Both the position numbers and the translations under genes were made by a program. From Incurvaria masculella (Eukaryota > Arthropoda > Insecta > Lepidoptera > Incurvariidae): 64,000 nucleotides of DNA. Position 1 is the first letter of the stretch, and every line of letters begins with the position of its first letter. Of the stretch, positions 8,701 to 20,400 are shown piece after piece. The notes below the pieces were generated by a model. The model worked only from the letters and a program-made list of their open reading frames with translations, had not been told where the DNA came from and did no database searches. The DNA is taken from assembly GCA_946894095.1 (NCBI GenBank), contig OX335655.1, positions 930,001 to 994,000 of the forward strand, given 5' to 3'.

Positions 8701-11659
8701 CTTACAGTCACTGCTAGGGGTTCTACTGCGCTTCCGTGAAGGGGCTGTAGCAGTAACTGCTGACATAAAAGAAATGTTTTTGCGCGTTGGAGTGAGAGAA
8801 AGTGACAGAGATGCCCAAAGATTCTTGTGGCGTGATGACCCGACACAACCGCCACAATTATACAGAATGACTTCTTTAATTTTTGGAGCCGCTTCCTCAC
8901 CGTGTAGTGCAATTTATGTCAAAAACTTGAATGCGAAAAAGGCGACGGACGACGCGGACATTATCGACATAATTGAGAAAAGTTTTTATATGGATGACAA
9001 TATATACAGCACCGAAAAGGAAAGTTACGCGGCCCACGTCGTTCGCGAAGTTACACGTGTTCACGCAGAAGGAGGCTTCCTTATTCGGGGCTGGGCTAGT
9101 AATAGACCTGCCGCGCTAAAGCACATAGAGCCCGCTGAAAGAGGAGTCGGGACCGTGGATCTCATGTCAGAGGGCGCTGGACACGAGAAAACGCTCGGGC
9201 TTGTGTGGGATACGAATGAAGACACTCTAGGTTTCAACCTAAACTTACACCGTGTACCGGCAGAAGTCGCCGCAGGGGAGACGCGGCCGACAAAACGCCA
9301 AATGCTCAGTCTTGTCATGTCCATATTCGACCCTTTGGGCTTACTGACACCCGTCACAACGGAAGCGAAAATATTATTGCAACGTGTTTGGAGTAGTGGT
9401 GTGAGCTGGGATGACCCGTTGCCCGACGACTTACACACCAGCTGGCGGGAATGGCTCACGAATCTACATGCATTACGCAACCTGCGCGTACCTCGGCACT
9501 ACGGCAGCGAGATTAATGCGCCAGCCGATTTACATGTATTCTGTGACGCGAGCTCCACCGCCTATGCCGCCGCGGCGTACTGGCGTTTCCCGAAGACGGA
9601 TGGGAGCGCTAATACCGTGCTGATTGCAAGTAAATCCCGAGTTGCACCCACGAAGCCGGTTTCGATTCCGAGACTAGAGCTGCAGGCAGCCGTTTTAGCC
9701 ATACGACTTGCCGACGCCGTTAAAAGAGAGCACCGCATCAAACCCGAATATGTCACCTTTTGGAGTGACTCAAAAACGGTATTATGCTGGATTAAAAGCG
9801 AAGCACGGCGGTACAAACCATTCGTCGCTCACAGGGTGGCCGAAATACAAGAACAAACGAAACCACAACAATGGCGTTGGGTCCCGACAAAGAACAATGC
9901 AGCTGACCTTGCCACGCGCGCACCCCCGCATAATTTCGATGCGAAACATTGGTGGTTCTCGGGTGCCGGCTACCTGCGCGCACCGCAAAGTGAGTGGCCA
10001 AACGAAGATAACGCACTTATGCCGACCTCTTTCGAAAGCGACGCGGAGACACTACGCGCGTTCACGGCTAATGAAAGAAAAACGGAAGTACTGATTGACG
10101 TCGAACGATTTTCTAGCTGGCGCCGACTAGTGAGGACTACGGCGAGAGTACTTCAATTCATTAGCCTTCTGAAACAACGTCGAGGAATGCGTTGTGCTGT
10201 AACGCGAAATAAAATTGTACGAAAGAAATCGAGAAACCTGACGGGCGTGAAGATACCGACCGTTTCAGATACTTCTACATACCTGAGATTGGACAAAAGG
10301 TATATTGATGCAGCACAACAAATATGGGTGCTAGTTTGTCAATCGAATTCTTTCTCGGAAGAAATAAAATTAATCCGGGAAGGTAAGCCTATTACCCAAG
10401 GACGACTTGCGGCGCTGTCACCGTATATTGACAGCGAGGGAATACTGCGTGTCGGTGGGCGAGCAGGTGCAGCGAAATGTATGGCTCCGAGCGCGCGCGA
10501 GCCAGCCATTCTTGATGGGAAACACCGCTACGTGCGCTTGCTGATAGCAGAGTTTCATGCGCGTTATCAACACGCAAATTCAGAGACAGTGATAAATGAA
10601 CTTAGGCAAGTGTGGTGGATCTTACGTCTGCGCACGACGGTGCGGGCGATCGTGAGCAGTTGTATACAGTGTCGAGTGAAAAAAGGTCTACCGCGCGCCC
10701 CCCCGCGAGGGGACTTGCCGAGCGCGAGACTAGGGTACAAGTGCCGATCGTTTACCTTCACCGGGGTGGACTATTTTGGACCTATGGAGGTTACTGTTGG
10801 ACGCCGACGGGAAAAACGATGGGGTGCGCTGTTCACGTGCCTCACTACGAGAGCGGTGCATCTAGAGTTGGCGAGCAGTTTGTCCGCCGATTCGATGCTA
10901 TTAGCATTGCGCCGCATGGTAGCGAGACGCGGGACCCCGCGCGAGATATGGAGCGATAATGGTACCAATTTCGTACGCGCCAACCGTGAGCTGCTAGAGG
11001 CTCGATCGGAACTAAAGAAACTCGTTGACGCGTCCGAGGGGATGGACATCGAGTGGCGTTTTATCCCGCCAGGAGCGCCGAACATGGGCGGAGCGTGGGA
11101 GCGACTCGTTCGCTCTACGAAGACAGCGCTCGCGGCGACGTTGCGCGAGCGAGCTCCGCGCGAGGAAGTGCTGATGACGCTACTTGTCGAAGCAGAAAAT
11201 ACCATCAACAGTCGTCCTCTCACCCACGTACCCGCGCAAATGGATGAAGAAGAAGCTTTGACCCCGAATCACTTTCTGATCGGAACCTCCTCAGGTGCAG
11301 CGTTACCGTGTCATACGACCGACAGGAACTTGATCGGTCGAGCGACGTGGCGGACCGCACAGCGGCTGGCAGACCATTTTTGGAGCAGATGGTTACGAGA
11401 GTATCTGCCGACATTGCTGCCGCGTGGGAAAGCTGCAATAGAACAGGAAAAGCTTGCTGTGGGAGACGTTGTCCTCATTGTGGACCCGACCCTACCTCGT
11501 AACACTTGGCCCCGCGGAATGGTAGAACAAATTTATCCTGGCACGGATAAGCGAGTGCGGGTTGTCGATGTACGAACAACCGCGGGGCTACTGAGAAGAC
11601 CGGTGCGAAAGTTGGTGCGATTGCCAACTAAACCGGAGGAAGCTGTCGTCTCTGATTGA
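5750..11659 (+). CDS. BEL/Pao Gag-Pol polyprotein
   Basis: A single 1969-codon frame without frameshift between gag and pol. Order of domains (approximate residues): Arg-rich start and coiled coil (90-140); Pro/Ala-rich linker; gag-like DUF1759 region (310-470); Cys/His zinc knuckles (545-610, CEEC ... WCFKC ... H); aspartic protease of DUF1758 type with LLDDGST (~668); reverse transcriptase with VTADIKEMF and the active-site YMDD (~1080); RNase H with FCDASS, RLELQAAV and FWSDSKTV (1264-1340); integrase zinc-binding H2C2 (1604-1645); integrase core with GVDYFGP, SDNGTNF and a Glu near MGGAWERLVRS (1670-1810); C-terminal DUF5641 (1870-1960). All catalytic residues are present, so the element may be active. 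The protein makes the particle, copies the RNA to DNA and inserts it. The start at 5750 lies 26 bp after the LTR. Confidence 0.95.
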   Translation: MSTRETRSRTRAATEEPPPPLPTDSGMAATRHTDNLTAGGPTSAGAPVSPCDQLNSSVATVVPTHTPTNQATLTRSVAASSRRSNASTARLRRLEAEYQASLELAEMEIRAEQRTRALLQQRIEIAREKERLEADDAASQPLSGDAAAERGAGAEISFPPNTWRIDAPAAAVAAIASRPLPDSARGREKDDVAPFFYGQSPIPLAPQPAAAVPGVASRALPDVAHRTKGAVGRIPAPSEPSAPRAPPAATAASRAASDVIVRRAVAVAPAAPALDAEPPAQDNVAAHGGQEQVPLDPISLLAAELKKLADRPTTAPLRHRDLPCFSGDRSEFLAFLASYRETNATYPYSAAENMSRLRAALAGNARERVDAILSTCGGDPEEVIECLQRLYGRPEDIINIVIRKVLQFPPLTDGAHGMLDEYACKVRNCLRLVRHFESAYMDNPQLISGVIGRLTPMLRARYMDYATQFEHSGQHKLEILSDFLCQEADKAAKFLTTSYEQDMPAAHTTARNRPPLATAPERGSATPRYTHRANATDTATFTPICEECKNPHALPDCERFQARSVDERWQFIRDRKWCFKCISGKHHWRSCRARTCGVQGCRRPHNRLLHQDRRRDTLNDDKTSVSPKVDMNTATISACCAKDTARYAFLKIAPVVVKGPRGTYDTYALLDDGSTISLVESMVAEKVGAEGPRKPLRLHGIGGEMTGTDSSRRVNIQIRGRHDVTWYELSGARTVEAIGLGSQTVDFSVLTDCAHLENIKRDLLCKDARPKILIGQDNWNLLVSRETRTGRKNQPVAAKTDLGWVLHGYRGAATPVLMARTCHVRDNEDDLDLHRLVKDSFELESIGIIPRNPRNAKEDRALDILRNTTLKTETRYEVGLLWKDDFTDMPPSEQQALTRLRGVEKKMLADRNYETAYRKNMKALFEAGYAEACPPGPPNDPVWYLPHFAVKNANKPGKLRIVFDAAARIDGICLNDKLLVGPDLLQSLLGVLLRFREGAVAVTADIKEMFLRVGVRESDRDAQRFLWRDDPTQPPQLYRMTSLIFGAASSPCSAIYVKNLNAKKATDDADIIDIIEKSFYMDDNIYSTEKESYAAHVVREVTRVHAEGGFLIRGWASNRPAALKHIEPAERGVGTVDLMSEGAGHEKTLGLVWDTNEDTLGFNLNLHRVPAEVAAGETRPTKRQMLSLVMSIFDPLGLLTPVTTEAKILLQRVWSSGVSWDDPLPDDLHTSWREWLTNLHALRNLRVPRHYGSEINAPADLHVFCDASSTAYAAAAYWRFPKTDGSANTVLIASKSRVAPTKPVSIPRLELQAAVLAIRLADAVKREHRIKPEYVTFWSDSKTVLCWIKSEARRYKPFVAHRVAEIQEQTKPQQWRWVPTKNNAADLATRAPPHNFDAKHWWFSGAGYLRAPQSEWPNEDNALMPTSFESDAETLRAFTANERKTEVLIDVERFSSWRRLVRTTARVLQFISLLKQRRGMRCAVTRNKIVRKKSRNLTGVKIPTVSDTSTYLRLDKRYIDAAQQIWVLVCQSNSFSEEIKLIREGKPITQGRLAALSPYIDSEGILRVGGRAGAAKCMAPSAREPAILDGKHRYVRLLIAEFHARYQHANSETVINELRQVWWILRLRTTVRAIVSSCIQCRVKKGLPRAPPRGDLPSARLGYKCRSFTFTGVDYFGPMEVTVGRRREKRWGALFTCLTTRAVHLELASSLSADSMLLALRRMVARRGTPREIWSDNGTNFVRANRELLEARSELKKLVDASEGMDIEWRFIPPGAPNMGGAWERLVRSTKTALAATLRERAPREEVLMTLLVEAENTINSRPLTHVPAQMDEEEALTPNHFLIGTSSGAALPCHTTDRNLIGRATWRTAQRLADHFWSRWLREYLPTLLPRGKAAIEQEKLAVGDVVLIVDPTLPRNTWPRGMVEQIYPGTDKRVRVVDVRTTAGLLRRPVRKLVRLPTKPEEAVVSD

Positions 11660-11697
11660 ATTGCACGCCGCCTACGACGACGTACAGGAGGGCAGGA

Positions 11698-12133
11698 TGT
11701 TGACGACAGCTTTAGTTTATAAGTGCATGCCTATGTATATTCACTAGATTTAGGTTGTACTTGTAGATGTATTTAGATATAGTTGCATATGCATTGTGAC
11801 ATGTTTTTATGTGCATCCCTTCTCGCCTTCGTCGCCACCACCCGCGCAGACAGCGGGTGGGGGTGGCGGGCGCGGGAAGGGTGCGGCCGAATGCCGCGAG
11901 CGCACCCAGTCGCCGACGAAAGCCCGCCAGGGTAACAATACACATTTATTACGAGATAACAGTTTTTCATTTCAAAGTGATTAATTGAGTAATAGTGTGA
12001 TAGACGCCGAAATAAGTAGTGGTCGCTACGCAGCTCCCTCCGAAAGCCTGCATCCTGCTTGCTGGTTGCCTTGTTGATAACGTCAGAAGACACAAGAACC
12101 ACCGCACGACGCGACGCGACGCCGATCGTAACA
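11698..12133 (+). repeat. 3' LTR of the BEL element
   Basis: 436 bp, TG...CA ends, 38 bp after the polyprotein stop and directly after the polypurine tract. Confidence 0.96.
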
Positions 12134-12987
12134 GATATCTTGGGGAACATCTTGTAGAAGTTCAACTAAATCATTTCGAAGGAAATGAAGATAGCGTGCG
12201 CCAGTGAGCCGTGCTGGAAGTTCGAACGGTCCAATTACTGTGCTGTTTAATATGCCAGCCCATAAATTAACTCCAAATTTGTACTGGAATCGATCATCCC
12301 TTATGACGTGTGGATTAACTACTGCCCACTGATGAAGGTTATGTATGTTGAATACGCCAATCCTTTTAAAAGAAGACTCATCGCTCCATAAAATGGAATT
12401 AAAAAAAAGTGGGTCGTCTCGTATTCGATGCAGCATTTCTCTACAAAACTTTACTCTGCGTGGATAGTCGGCAGGTAATAGAGCTTGAACGCGTTGCACG
12501 TGGTACGGGTGAAGGTTGTTACGTCTCAAGATGCGATGCACTGTGGTTTTCGAGATACCGAGGCGTCTCGAGATTCGACGAACGCTTGTACCAGGATCAT
12601 CTAATGCCAAATCGAGCACCCGATCTTCGTCTACAGCTCTAGGTCTTCCCTCTGGAAATTGATTAACACCAGGGATTCGACCTTCAAGGTAAGAATTATG
12701 AACACGGATAAACACGCGGTAATCGGGGAAATGATCCTGATTTGGGTATCGGGCACGATATTCTCGCGCAGATTGCCGGGCATTTCCATTACACAATCCA
12801 TAAATAAAATGCATATTAGCGTAATCACGGGGAGTGTACTCGAATGGCATTTTGCAAATCCCAAGTCAAAAAAGTAGGTAAACAGACAAAGTCACAGCAC
12901 CACACAAAATCACAGAAAAGTTCTAAGAAAATGTTCGACTCAACATACAAGTAGTTAGTCTGTACTTGTTTCAATCGAAGTCCAGTC

Positions 12988-13127
12988 GTTTGGCGCCAAA
13001 ACATATTATGGGCGCGTTCATAAAGTGCTTAAAGGGCTCAGCACGCTGAAAGTAGTGTTCAAACATAACTCAATCTCAGCGCTTTCATCACTTTATGAAC
13101 GCAGCGTAATGTTTGGCGCCAAAAAGA
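12988..13127. mobile_element. Short foldback element inside the mariner right arm
   Basis: Arms of about 38 bp: tttggcgccaaaacat ... gcgttcataaagtg on the left and the inverse ending near 13126. It sits between the transposase start and the right inverted repeat, so it is either a MITE insertion or a subterminal palindrome of the mariner element. Confidence 0.5.
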
Positions 13128-13358
13128 AAAATAGTTCCGAGTACTTTCACTGCCATCAGCGCCAAAATGGCGAATATCAAATTGCTTCATTATCGAGTCG
13201 TCGATGCCTGTCCAGTGTACTAGTATTAATAGAGGTTAGTGCGGGATAGGCTAAGGGAAAGTACAGACTAGAAACCGGTTTAAGTAAGCGCGCGGCGTAA
13301 TAGCAACAGTCTTTCCGACTTTGAGTAAACAATATTAGGTATTATTTTTTTGCATTTC

Positions 13359-13854
13359 GTGCAGTCAGATTTTTCGAAAATTACCACTCATTTCGGTTGT
13401 TCACTTGAAAAAAGATTTTGTTAAAAGGGAAGTCCGGGTTATTATACCTTTTTAAAAGCGGAATAAAGTGTACAAGTTTTTGATATTATGGGCAAACTTT
13501 TGGTAGTACATTTTGTTGAATGTTGGAATTAGCGTTGAATTTATTGAAATTTGAAACTTTTTTCGAAAAACATATTTAAAATTTAAAATATTGTAGTAGT
13601 TAGACGCAAATGTATTTTTATTAAAAAGGTAAGATATTCGGCAACAATAAATTTAAATAAAAATTAGAAAAAGTTAGGAACTTTTTTTAAAAATATTTTT
13701 TTTATTTTACATTCTGAAAATTTAAAAATAATCAGAAATAAATTAATTACTTCTAAACTAGGAATGACTTAGAATCTAAAGTAGGTGTTTCTGATAGGCA
13801 CTGACCTCTTCTATCCCCACTATTCGTTTGATCCACTACTTACGGGACACCCTG
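13359..13854 (-). repeat. Right terminal inverted repeat of the mariner element
   Basis: Inverse of the left repeat. Inner boundary near gtgcagtcagat, outer end cttacgggacaccctg followed by TA. Confidence 0.9.
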
Positions 13855-13856
13855 TA

Positions 13857-14423
13857 TACGACCACCATGTACCTGACAATGGATTGTTATATGTGCGGTG
13901 CGTAACATTGTTTTATGCTTGATACATATAATACAATACAATACTTACTTTCTTAATCTGTGATGAAAACTGAAATTTATAAAATCTAATAACATTAAAT
14001 ATGTGCAAACGAACTACACTTATTTCATAGTGGAACATTTAAGTTGACACTGCTCTTTTAGCCCATGCAAGAATGTACATTATCCTTTTCAATGAAACAT
14101 GGATCCAATTCCGGATTTTTATGGATTTCGGGGAATCCTAAGAACGTTTTTGGGGAATTGGGGGAGTGGTTATCGGCAACACTGCACCTTTGTCGTTGTC
14201 ATAGATACCCCTTATAGTCTGTGGTCATAGATTTTTTAATACCATTTGTCTGTGCTTCAGTCCTTATTTATCTCTAGTGTACTATAATAGTCTGTGATTT
14301 ATCTTTGGTCGTCTGTCACGTCTGTCACTTTATTTTTGAAGTGAATTCGTAAATAAACATATAGTTTTATTTTAGTTGTTACCAAATATTTATCAAATTT
14401 GTTCAAAACTCAGTCTTAAAGAT
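13857..14423 (+). promoter_or_regulatory. 5' flank of the NUDCD3 gene
   Basis: AT-rich, no repeat boundary found. It must hold the promoter and 5' UTR of the gene starting at 14424. No single promoter element stands out. Confidence 0.3.
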
Positions 14424-17400
14424 ATGACGGACGCGGGCAAGTACGACGAATCACTGAGTGCAATTTTATTGGAACAGAAATCCATAATCGGCTTCCTGTC
14501 CACTGTATTCAATTTCTTAGCTCGCCGGTACATTTCCATCATTTATTAAAATTGTAACTTCACGTGGACCATAGTAAAGAAAGTTTGGTAGCTGAGTAAA
14601 CTCTGAACGTTGATTTTGCAGCACTGACTTTTATTACGTGCCTAAAGGCGCTTACGAGAACGTGGGCTTTCCTCCCGGCATAGCCGAGGAGCTTACGATC
14701 AAAGTCCTCCGCAATTGTGACCCAGAGAGGCTTACAGATGCCTCGATCAGCTCGGATCATAGTAACCTCAACGATGACATCATGTGCTCCACGGTCGCGC
14801 AAGAGGTGGAGGTAGTAGCAGAAGCCGACGAAGATGAAGAAAACTATGCAGAAACCGTCGAAGAATCACACACAGAAACAGTTAGCAAGGAGGGTTGGTT
14901 ACTCTTGTCTTAATCCTTTCAAAGTGTGCCTAATCTTTATTTTTAGGGTTCCATACTCAAAGGGTGAAAACGGAACCCTATTACTAAGCCTCCGCTGTCC
15001 GTCCGTCCGTCCGTCCGTCCGTCCGTCCGTCCGTCTTTCCGCCTGTCACAGGGCTGTATCTCAGTAACCGTAACAGGTAGACAGCTGAAATTTTCACAGA
15101 GTGTGTATTTATTTTGCCGCTATAACAACAAATAGGTAAGATTAAAAAATAATTAAAATTAAAGGGGGCTCCCATACAAAAAACCTGTTTTTTTTTGTTT
15201 TATTTTTTACGATGGTACGGAACCCTTCGTTTGCGAGTTCGACTCGCACTTGGCCGGTTTATTAATGTTCTCGAATAATGGTATCCATAGTTAGCTTCAG
15301 TATTATTTTATTAGGTTCAATGATACCATAGATTAAAGAAGAAGGTGAATATAGCTAATTTCATACTAGTACAAAACTCGCCGAAAACTGCTTATTTTCG
15401 CTCGTGCTATGACATTTCTAACCAGCGCCATCTCCCGCCACTACCAGAACTAGTTACACCGTCAATAAACTAAGCTTGATTCCAAATTTTTGTTAGGTAG
15501 GCATGACTATTCATTAAGCAATCATTGGAAATAAAAAATATCATTAGTATGTCCCCATCTATTCATTCCCTTCTATTTATTATTCATATATGACGTTAGC
15601 AATCAATCTCTTCATCTTTAATCTATGATGATACGACCCGGTGTGATGCTCGTAAACGGGTGCTGTTTGTGGGGACTGGCCTGCTCCAATGGGGAGGACG
15701 GCTGCCAAACTTTACCACCAGATGGCGCCACATAAAACTTTGCCACGGTTCCATTTCAAGGTTATAGGTTGTTGACCAATTAAACTATGTTAAAATGAAT
15801 AGCTACCTTGAAATGGATGTAAAATACGGACAATGTGATTACCTGTGATTCGCACAGTTTTATGTGGCGCTATCTGGTGGTAAAGCTTCGCGCCGTGCAC
15901 CCCATTGGCAACATGTTTAGTTGGTGGGGATAGTCTTTGCAAATAAAATTATATTTGTCATGAACTGTTGCATACGGCATGAATTGTAAATTTTTGTAAA
16001 TTCAAGTTAATTTAGTGTTTTACCTGTGTCTTTGTTGAAAAAATTGACAAACACTTTTGTAAATTTAGACTAAGTGGAAATTGAAAAAAAAAAAACAGCG
16101 GAGTTTCTTTCCAGCTCTTCTTCGCTGTGTTTTGTTTTGCTGAACTGGCCAATGTTAAAATATGACAAATCCGAGTTGTACTGTCTATGGGTGATAAATA
16201 AACAATACAATACAATACGAATGCCCAATCAAATCATTAAGTGCAATGCATTTATATATTTATATTTTATGTAGCTAGTCCTCTAAATCAATGTTTCAAT
16301 CGCCAACCTCTCTACATAGCAGAATTTGTGGGGTTACCGATCATTATATCCAGCCACAGTGAAATTTCACCAATCTTGAAAATATGTGTTGAAGGAAAAC
16401 AACCAACCTTCCCCGTAATTTTCAGTGCCTTTCGAAGAATCAAGTCAGCCTCCAGTTGAGCCAAATAGCAAAATCGAGCATACCGCTCCGGTGGCTGCAG
16501 TGGTCCAGCCCAGTGTTCCGCCGCAACTGCCGCCCGCTCAAAAGAACAGCGAAGCATACAACGGCGCTGTCAGGGAGAACTACTCCTGGGCACAGACCAT
16601 CCTTGACCTTGGTACTGTTACACAATAAGCTATAAATTAGGTCCACCTTTATTAGGATTAGGAAGTAGTTACCTACGAGTGATTTTGAAAATGACTCCTT
16701 AAAAAACAAAGGGTATTAATAGTGTCATCTGCTAAACGGCATCTAATGTCCGTTGCAATGTACCCCACTGCTGAGAATGCCCTCTCCGACTCAACACTGG
16801 TTGGCAACAGCGTGGCTAGGCAATTATATGCAAACTGCAAACATCGCCCCCTTGTTCCTCCACACTCAAATAAATCCATTTCTTTTTTTATGGTTGACTC
16901 TAATTTGTCTAAGCTCGTGGCCGCCCAATCCTGTCAATCTCGAACGGGATCTGGTCATATGATGCGTCGGGATTGATCCCGAAGAATTACACGAGGTCTC
17001 GCGAGATCGGGATCCCGCGGGATCGGAATTGCATTTCCTAGGTCCACCCCTATAAAAACAACCTGAGCTAAATAAAATTGAATTGCATAGCTTAGATTGT
17101 TTCATGTGCACAGTGTTGATTCCGTATGTAACCGGGCAATTTAGGTATATTCCTATGTTGTTTTCCATATGTCACCGGGAAATTTAGGTTTATTCCTTTG
17201 TTGTTTTCTTTTTTTTGTTCCCTCCCTCTGTACAGGAAATGGAATGACTTTTAAGATGACTCATGCATTTATGAAAGTGCTGTTTTAGCCACTTTTCTCA
17301 GAATCTATTAGACATAGAATGCAACCTGTCAACATGTGTAGACATCAATCCTTTTTTTTTATGTGACTGGACATGGATGGCTAATACCACAAGTTCTGTC

Positions 17401-20400
17401 ATGGTATTAGCCCAACACACCACATGGGAACTAGGTGCCATGCCAGGACCTTCCTTATATTGCACGGCTACATTGAAATGGATGGAAAACACGGACAATT
17501 TTCATCGCCGCTTCGACCATCGTTCATCCAATGCGATGGTACCAACCCGGGCGGGATAAACCCTACCACCTAGTAAGTAAAGAAGGGGACCTACAGCTTA
17601 ACGTGGAATCCGAACCACGGCCAGACTCTCTCAACGGTCGAATGGTCACCCATCCAAGACCAGACCGGACCCAGCGTTGCTTAACTTCGGAGAGCGATCG
17701 CCGAAGTGTCGCGCCACTGGGCCACTGAGGCTGATCCTTGTTGGGGGTCTTCCCGTTTCCATCGTGAATTCCGATGCTACTACACTATTACTACCACACC
17801 AAGCAAATAATTCACAAAGTAATGCGACAAGGTTCCATTCCTCAAAATTAAAAGGAACTGTTATAGGATCACTTTATTTGTCTGTCCGTTCATCTTAATT
17901 ATTTTTTTTTAATTTCATTTATTTAAACTTTTTGGTAGTCAAACTACACCAAGTTACATCACAAAGATCCGCGGATTCGATCAACCCAGTAAAGAAGAAC
18001 CCGCAAAGAAACTTCACGGGTTTACATAATATATTTTTCCGTCCACAATTATGAAATGCATACTTAGATCTGAATGCTCTAAATTTCATGACCCTTTACT
18101 CAGGTACATGTGAAGGTTTTAAGTTGAAATTAATGTCAAATACCTACTACTAGTAAAAAAAAATAATCTTCCTAGTGAGCGCGATTAAAAAATATGGTCA
18201 TTTATCTGTATATTTTGATACTCGAAAATAAATAAAAAATTGTAGTGTACTTCATGTTGACATTGATGAAATTTGCTAAGAAGCAAGGTCTCACAGTACA
18301 ATTAAAAAAAAAACAGTAATTTGTAGTTATATCAAATTTTCTAAAAAATCTCGTCATACAAATTTCTACGTGACCGTCGATGCGTGAGTCAGACACTTTT
18401 TTTCCCTTTTTACATATAATCTGTATATGTTGCCACACCAGTAAGGGTTACGAGTGAAAGGGCAGCCTATAGTAAGGGAGGTACTGCACCTGACAGTCCA
18501 TCCCACCACCAGTGCAGAGAGGGGCAACAGCTAGTGTCTCAGTGGGGTGCGATGGCCCAATGTGGGGGGAAAGTGGGCACGGTGCAGGAGCGGCTGGCAT
18601 GCTACTTGTTACAACAGTTTCGTAACACGTTTAGTGAGTTCTAGACGATTTTCTAGATACCTAATTTTTTTAAAGATGCTGAAATTTTATTGATTTTAAA
18701 ATATGGTATTGTAGAAAATAAGTTAATTGTGTAATGTTGTATTCTAGATTTAAGGTCGGCCCGTAAGCATCAGAAAATGTCGCCTCCCATACATACGTAG
18801 TTTACTAATAATTTGAAAACCACTGTTCCAACTTACTTGATATTTGGTATTATATATATTAGGCTACAAATATCTGTGTCTGCATGTCTTTGTTTTTTCG
18901 GTAAATGTATTCTGGATCAAACCACAGAGAAAACAAAATTCTTATGAAGATTTTCTTTTTGCTTTCATTTCATTCTGTTAGGATTTTTCAAAAAAACAAA
19001 AGCATGCAGACACAGATATTTGTTACCTGATATTAGATATATAATATCAATTTAATTTGAATAACGGTTTCCAAATGATTAGTAAACTACGTTTGTATGG
19101 GGAGCATAGCTTACGGGCCGTTCTTAAGCATACATTTTTTAATATGAGGGCCCAGTTTTGCTACGACCGTTATAAAAAAAAAAAAATTGACGTTGTCTAA
19201 GTGTAACAAAGTGTACCTAAGGACGAATAAAGAATTGAATTGAATTTAATTGCAATATTTACGAAATTGAGGGCCTCAAATTGAGAATGCCTTCTTTAAA
19301 TTAAATGAATTTATCAACCAAATTCTGTTTGATTTCAGATGTAACCGTCACTCTGCCACCCGAAGTGAAGTCATCTAAAGACATTCGTGTGTGTATTACT
19401 TCGATGGATATATGTGTGGAATATTTCCGAAATAAGGTCATTCTCAAGGACACCTTCACCCACAAGGTCAAAACTCAGGATACATTCTGGTCGCTTAGTG
19501 AAGGGCGACTTCTAATACATTTGGGTAATTTTTTGTTTGTTTTTATGTAACCGGGCATGGCTACCACACTATCATGATACCAGACCTACTTATCACGATA
19601 TTAGCCCAACATACTGTATGGAAACTAGGTGCCACACCAGGCCTTCCTGATATTACACGGCTGCACCGAACCGGACGAAACATACATTCCATTTTCATGG
19701 CTGCTTCGACCATCATTCATTCAATGTTTTGGTACTAAGCCGGGCGTGATTAACCATTCCACCTAGTAAGGAAAAGGACCTACAGTTTTACCTGAAATCC
19801 GAACCATGAACATCAAGGAATTTAACATATATGTATGTATAATCGACCGTTAAGCAAGGACACATTAATTAAAGAAAGATCCCTAACTACTTTACAAATA
19901 TACTGCAAGGCTGGACCCTAACCAGTAAAACATACCATTGCGGGTATTGTGTCTACTGATTTCGCCACCGGCTGTATACCCATAGTTTGGAATTCTCCTA
20001 CAGTCCTTCCTCCCGTATTCAATGCCTCCTACTAACACAGTGTTTAAGATTCTACCTACATACATTTATTTAACACTTCATCAGCGTTGCGGATATTCAC
20101 TGCAAAGATTGAACATTCAAACATATTGCCACCGTCCTATTCGTTAAGTAGTTCTTTTTACTGGGCTCTTTCTTTAATGAATGTGTCCTTGCTTCACGGT
20201 CGATTATACATACATAAATGTCACATTCCTTGGAATAAGCGACGTACCTGCTTAGTACTAAAAAGTATATTTACTCATGAACATCAAATCCGAACCAGAA
20301 CATCAAATCCTTTAGTTTTTTCTGCAACCTGACATGGATTACTAATACCACACAACTACCATTATGATATTAACCTAATACACCACATTCCCGAAGGAAT

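Larger units (their letters stand above)
5289..12133 (+). mobile_element. Intact BEL/Pao LTR retrotransposon
   Basis: A 6845-bp element bounded by two 436-bp LTRs that begin tgttgac and end cgtaaca. GATAT precedes the left LTR (5284-5288) and follows the right one (12134-12138): a 5-bp target duplication. A primer-binding site starting tggtccttcgagc follows the 5' LTR (5726) and a purine-rich tract (aggagggcagga, ~11687-11697) precedes the 3' LTR. One long ORF encodes Gag-Pol. No envelope-like ORF follows pol. The LTRs look identical by eye, so the insertion is very recent. Confidence 0.97.
4930..12850 (-). pseudogene. Mariner-type DDE transposase interrupted by a retrotransposon
   Basis: The N-terminal part starts at the ATG at 12850 and is open to 12134; the C-terminal part runs from 5283 to the stop at 4930. 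The two join in frame across the GATAT target duplication of the BEL element, giving 356 codons, a normal mariner length. The start (MPFEYTPRDYANMHFIYG) resembles the DUF4817 helix-turn-helix; a second helix-turn-helix follows around RRISRRLGISKTTVHRILR. Catalytic residues: Asp in WSDESSF, Asp in QHDGAPAH, and Asp in SPDLNPLDYFLWG. Counting residues between the second and third Asp gives 41, i.e. DD41D rather than DD34D. This matches families known as rosa or Visitor. Apart from the insertion no stop or frameshift is visible. Confidence 0.92.
4193..13854 (-). mobile_element. Tc1/mariner DNA transposon, DD41D type, split by a BEL retrotransposon
   Basis: Termini cagggtgtcccgtaagtag at 4193 and its inverse at 13854 are flanked by TA on both sides (4191-4192, 13855-13856), the mariner target duplication. 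The inverted repeats are about 500 bp (4193-4698 and 13359-13854), unusually long for mariner. The interior encodes a DDE transposase on the minus strand. A BEL/Pao retrotransposon (5289-12133) is inserted in that gene; without it the element is about 2.8 kb. A 140-bp foldback (12988-13127) lies between the transposase start and the right repeat. Confidence 0.93.

Noticed and set aside
11660..12133. Possible envelope gene after pol in the BEL element
   Set aside because: Only 38 bp separate the polyprotein stop from the 3' LTR; no room for env.
18440..18640. GC-rich patch in NUDCD3 intron 3 as possible non-coding RNA
   Set aside because: No promoter, fold or homology could be supported; only base composition stands out.
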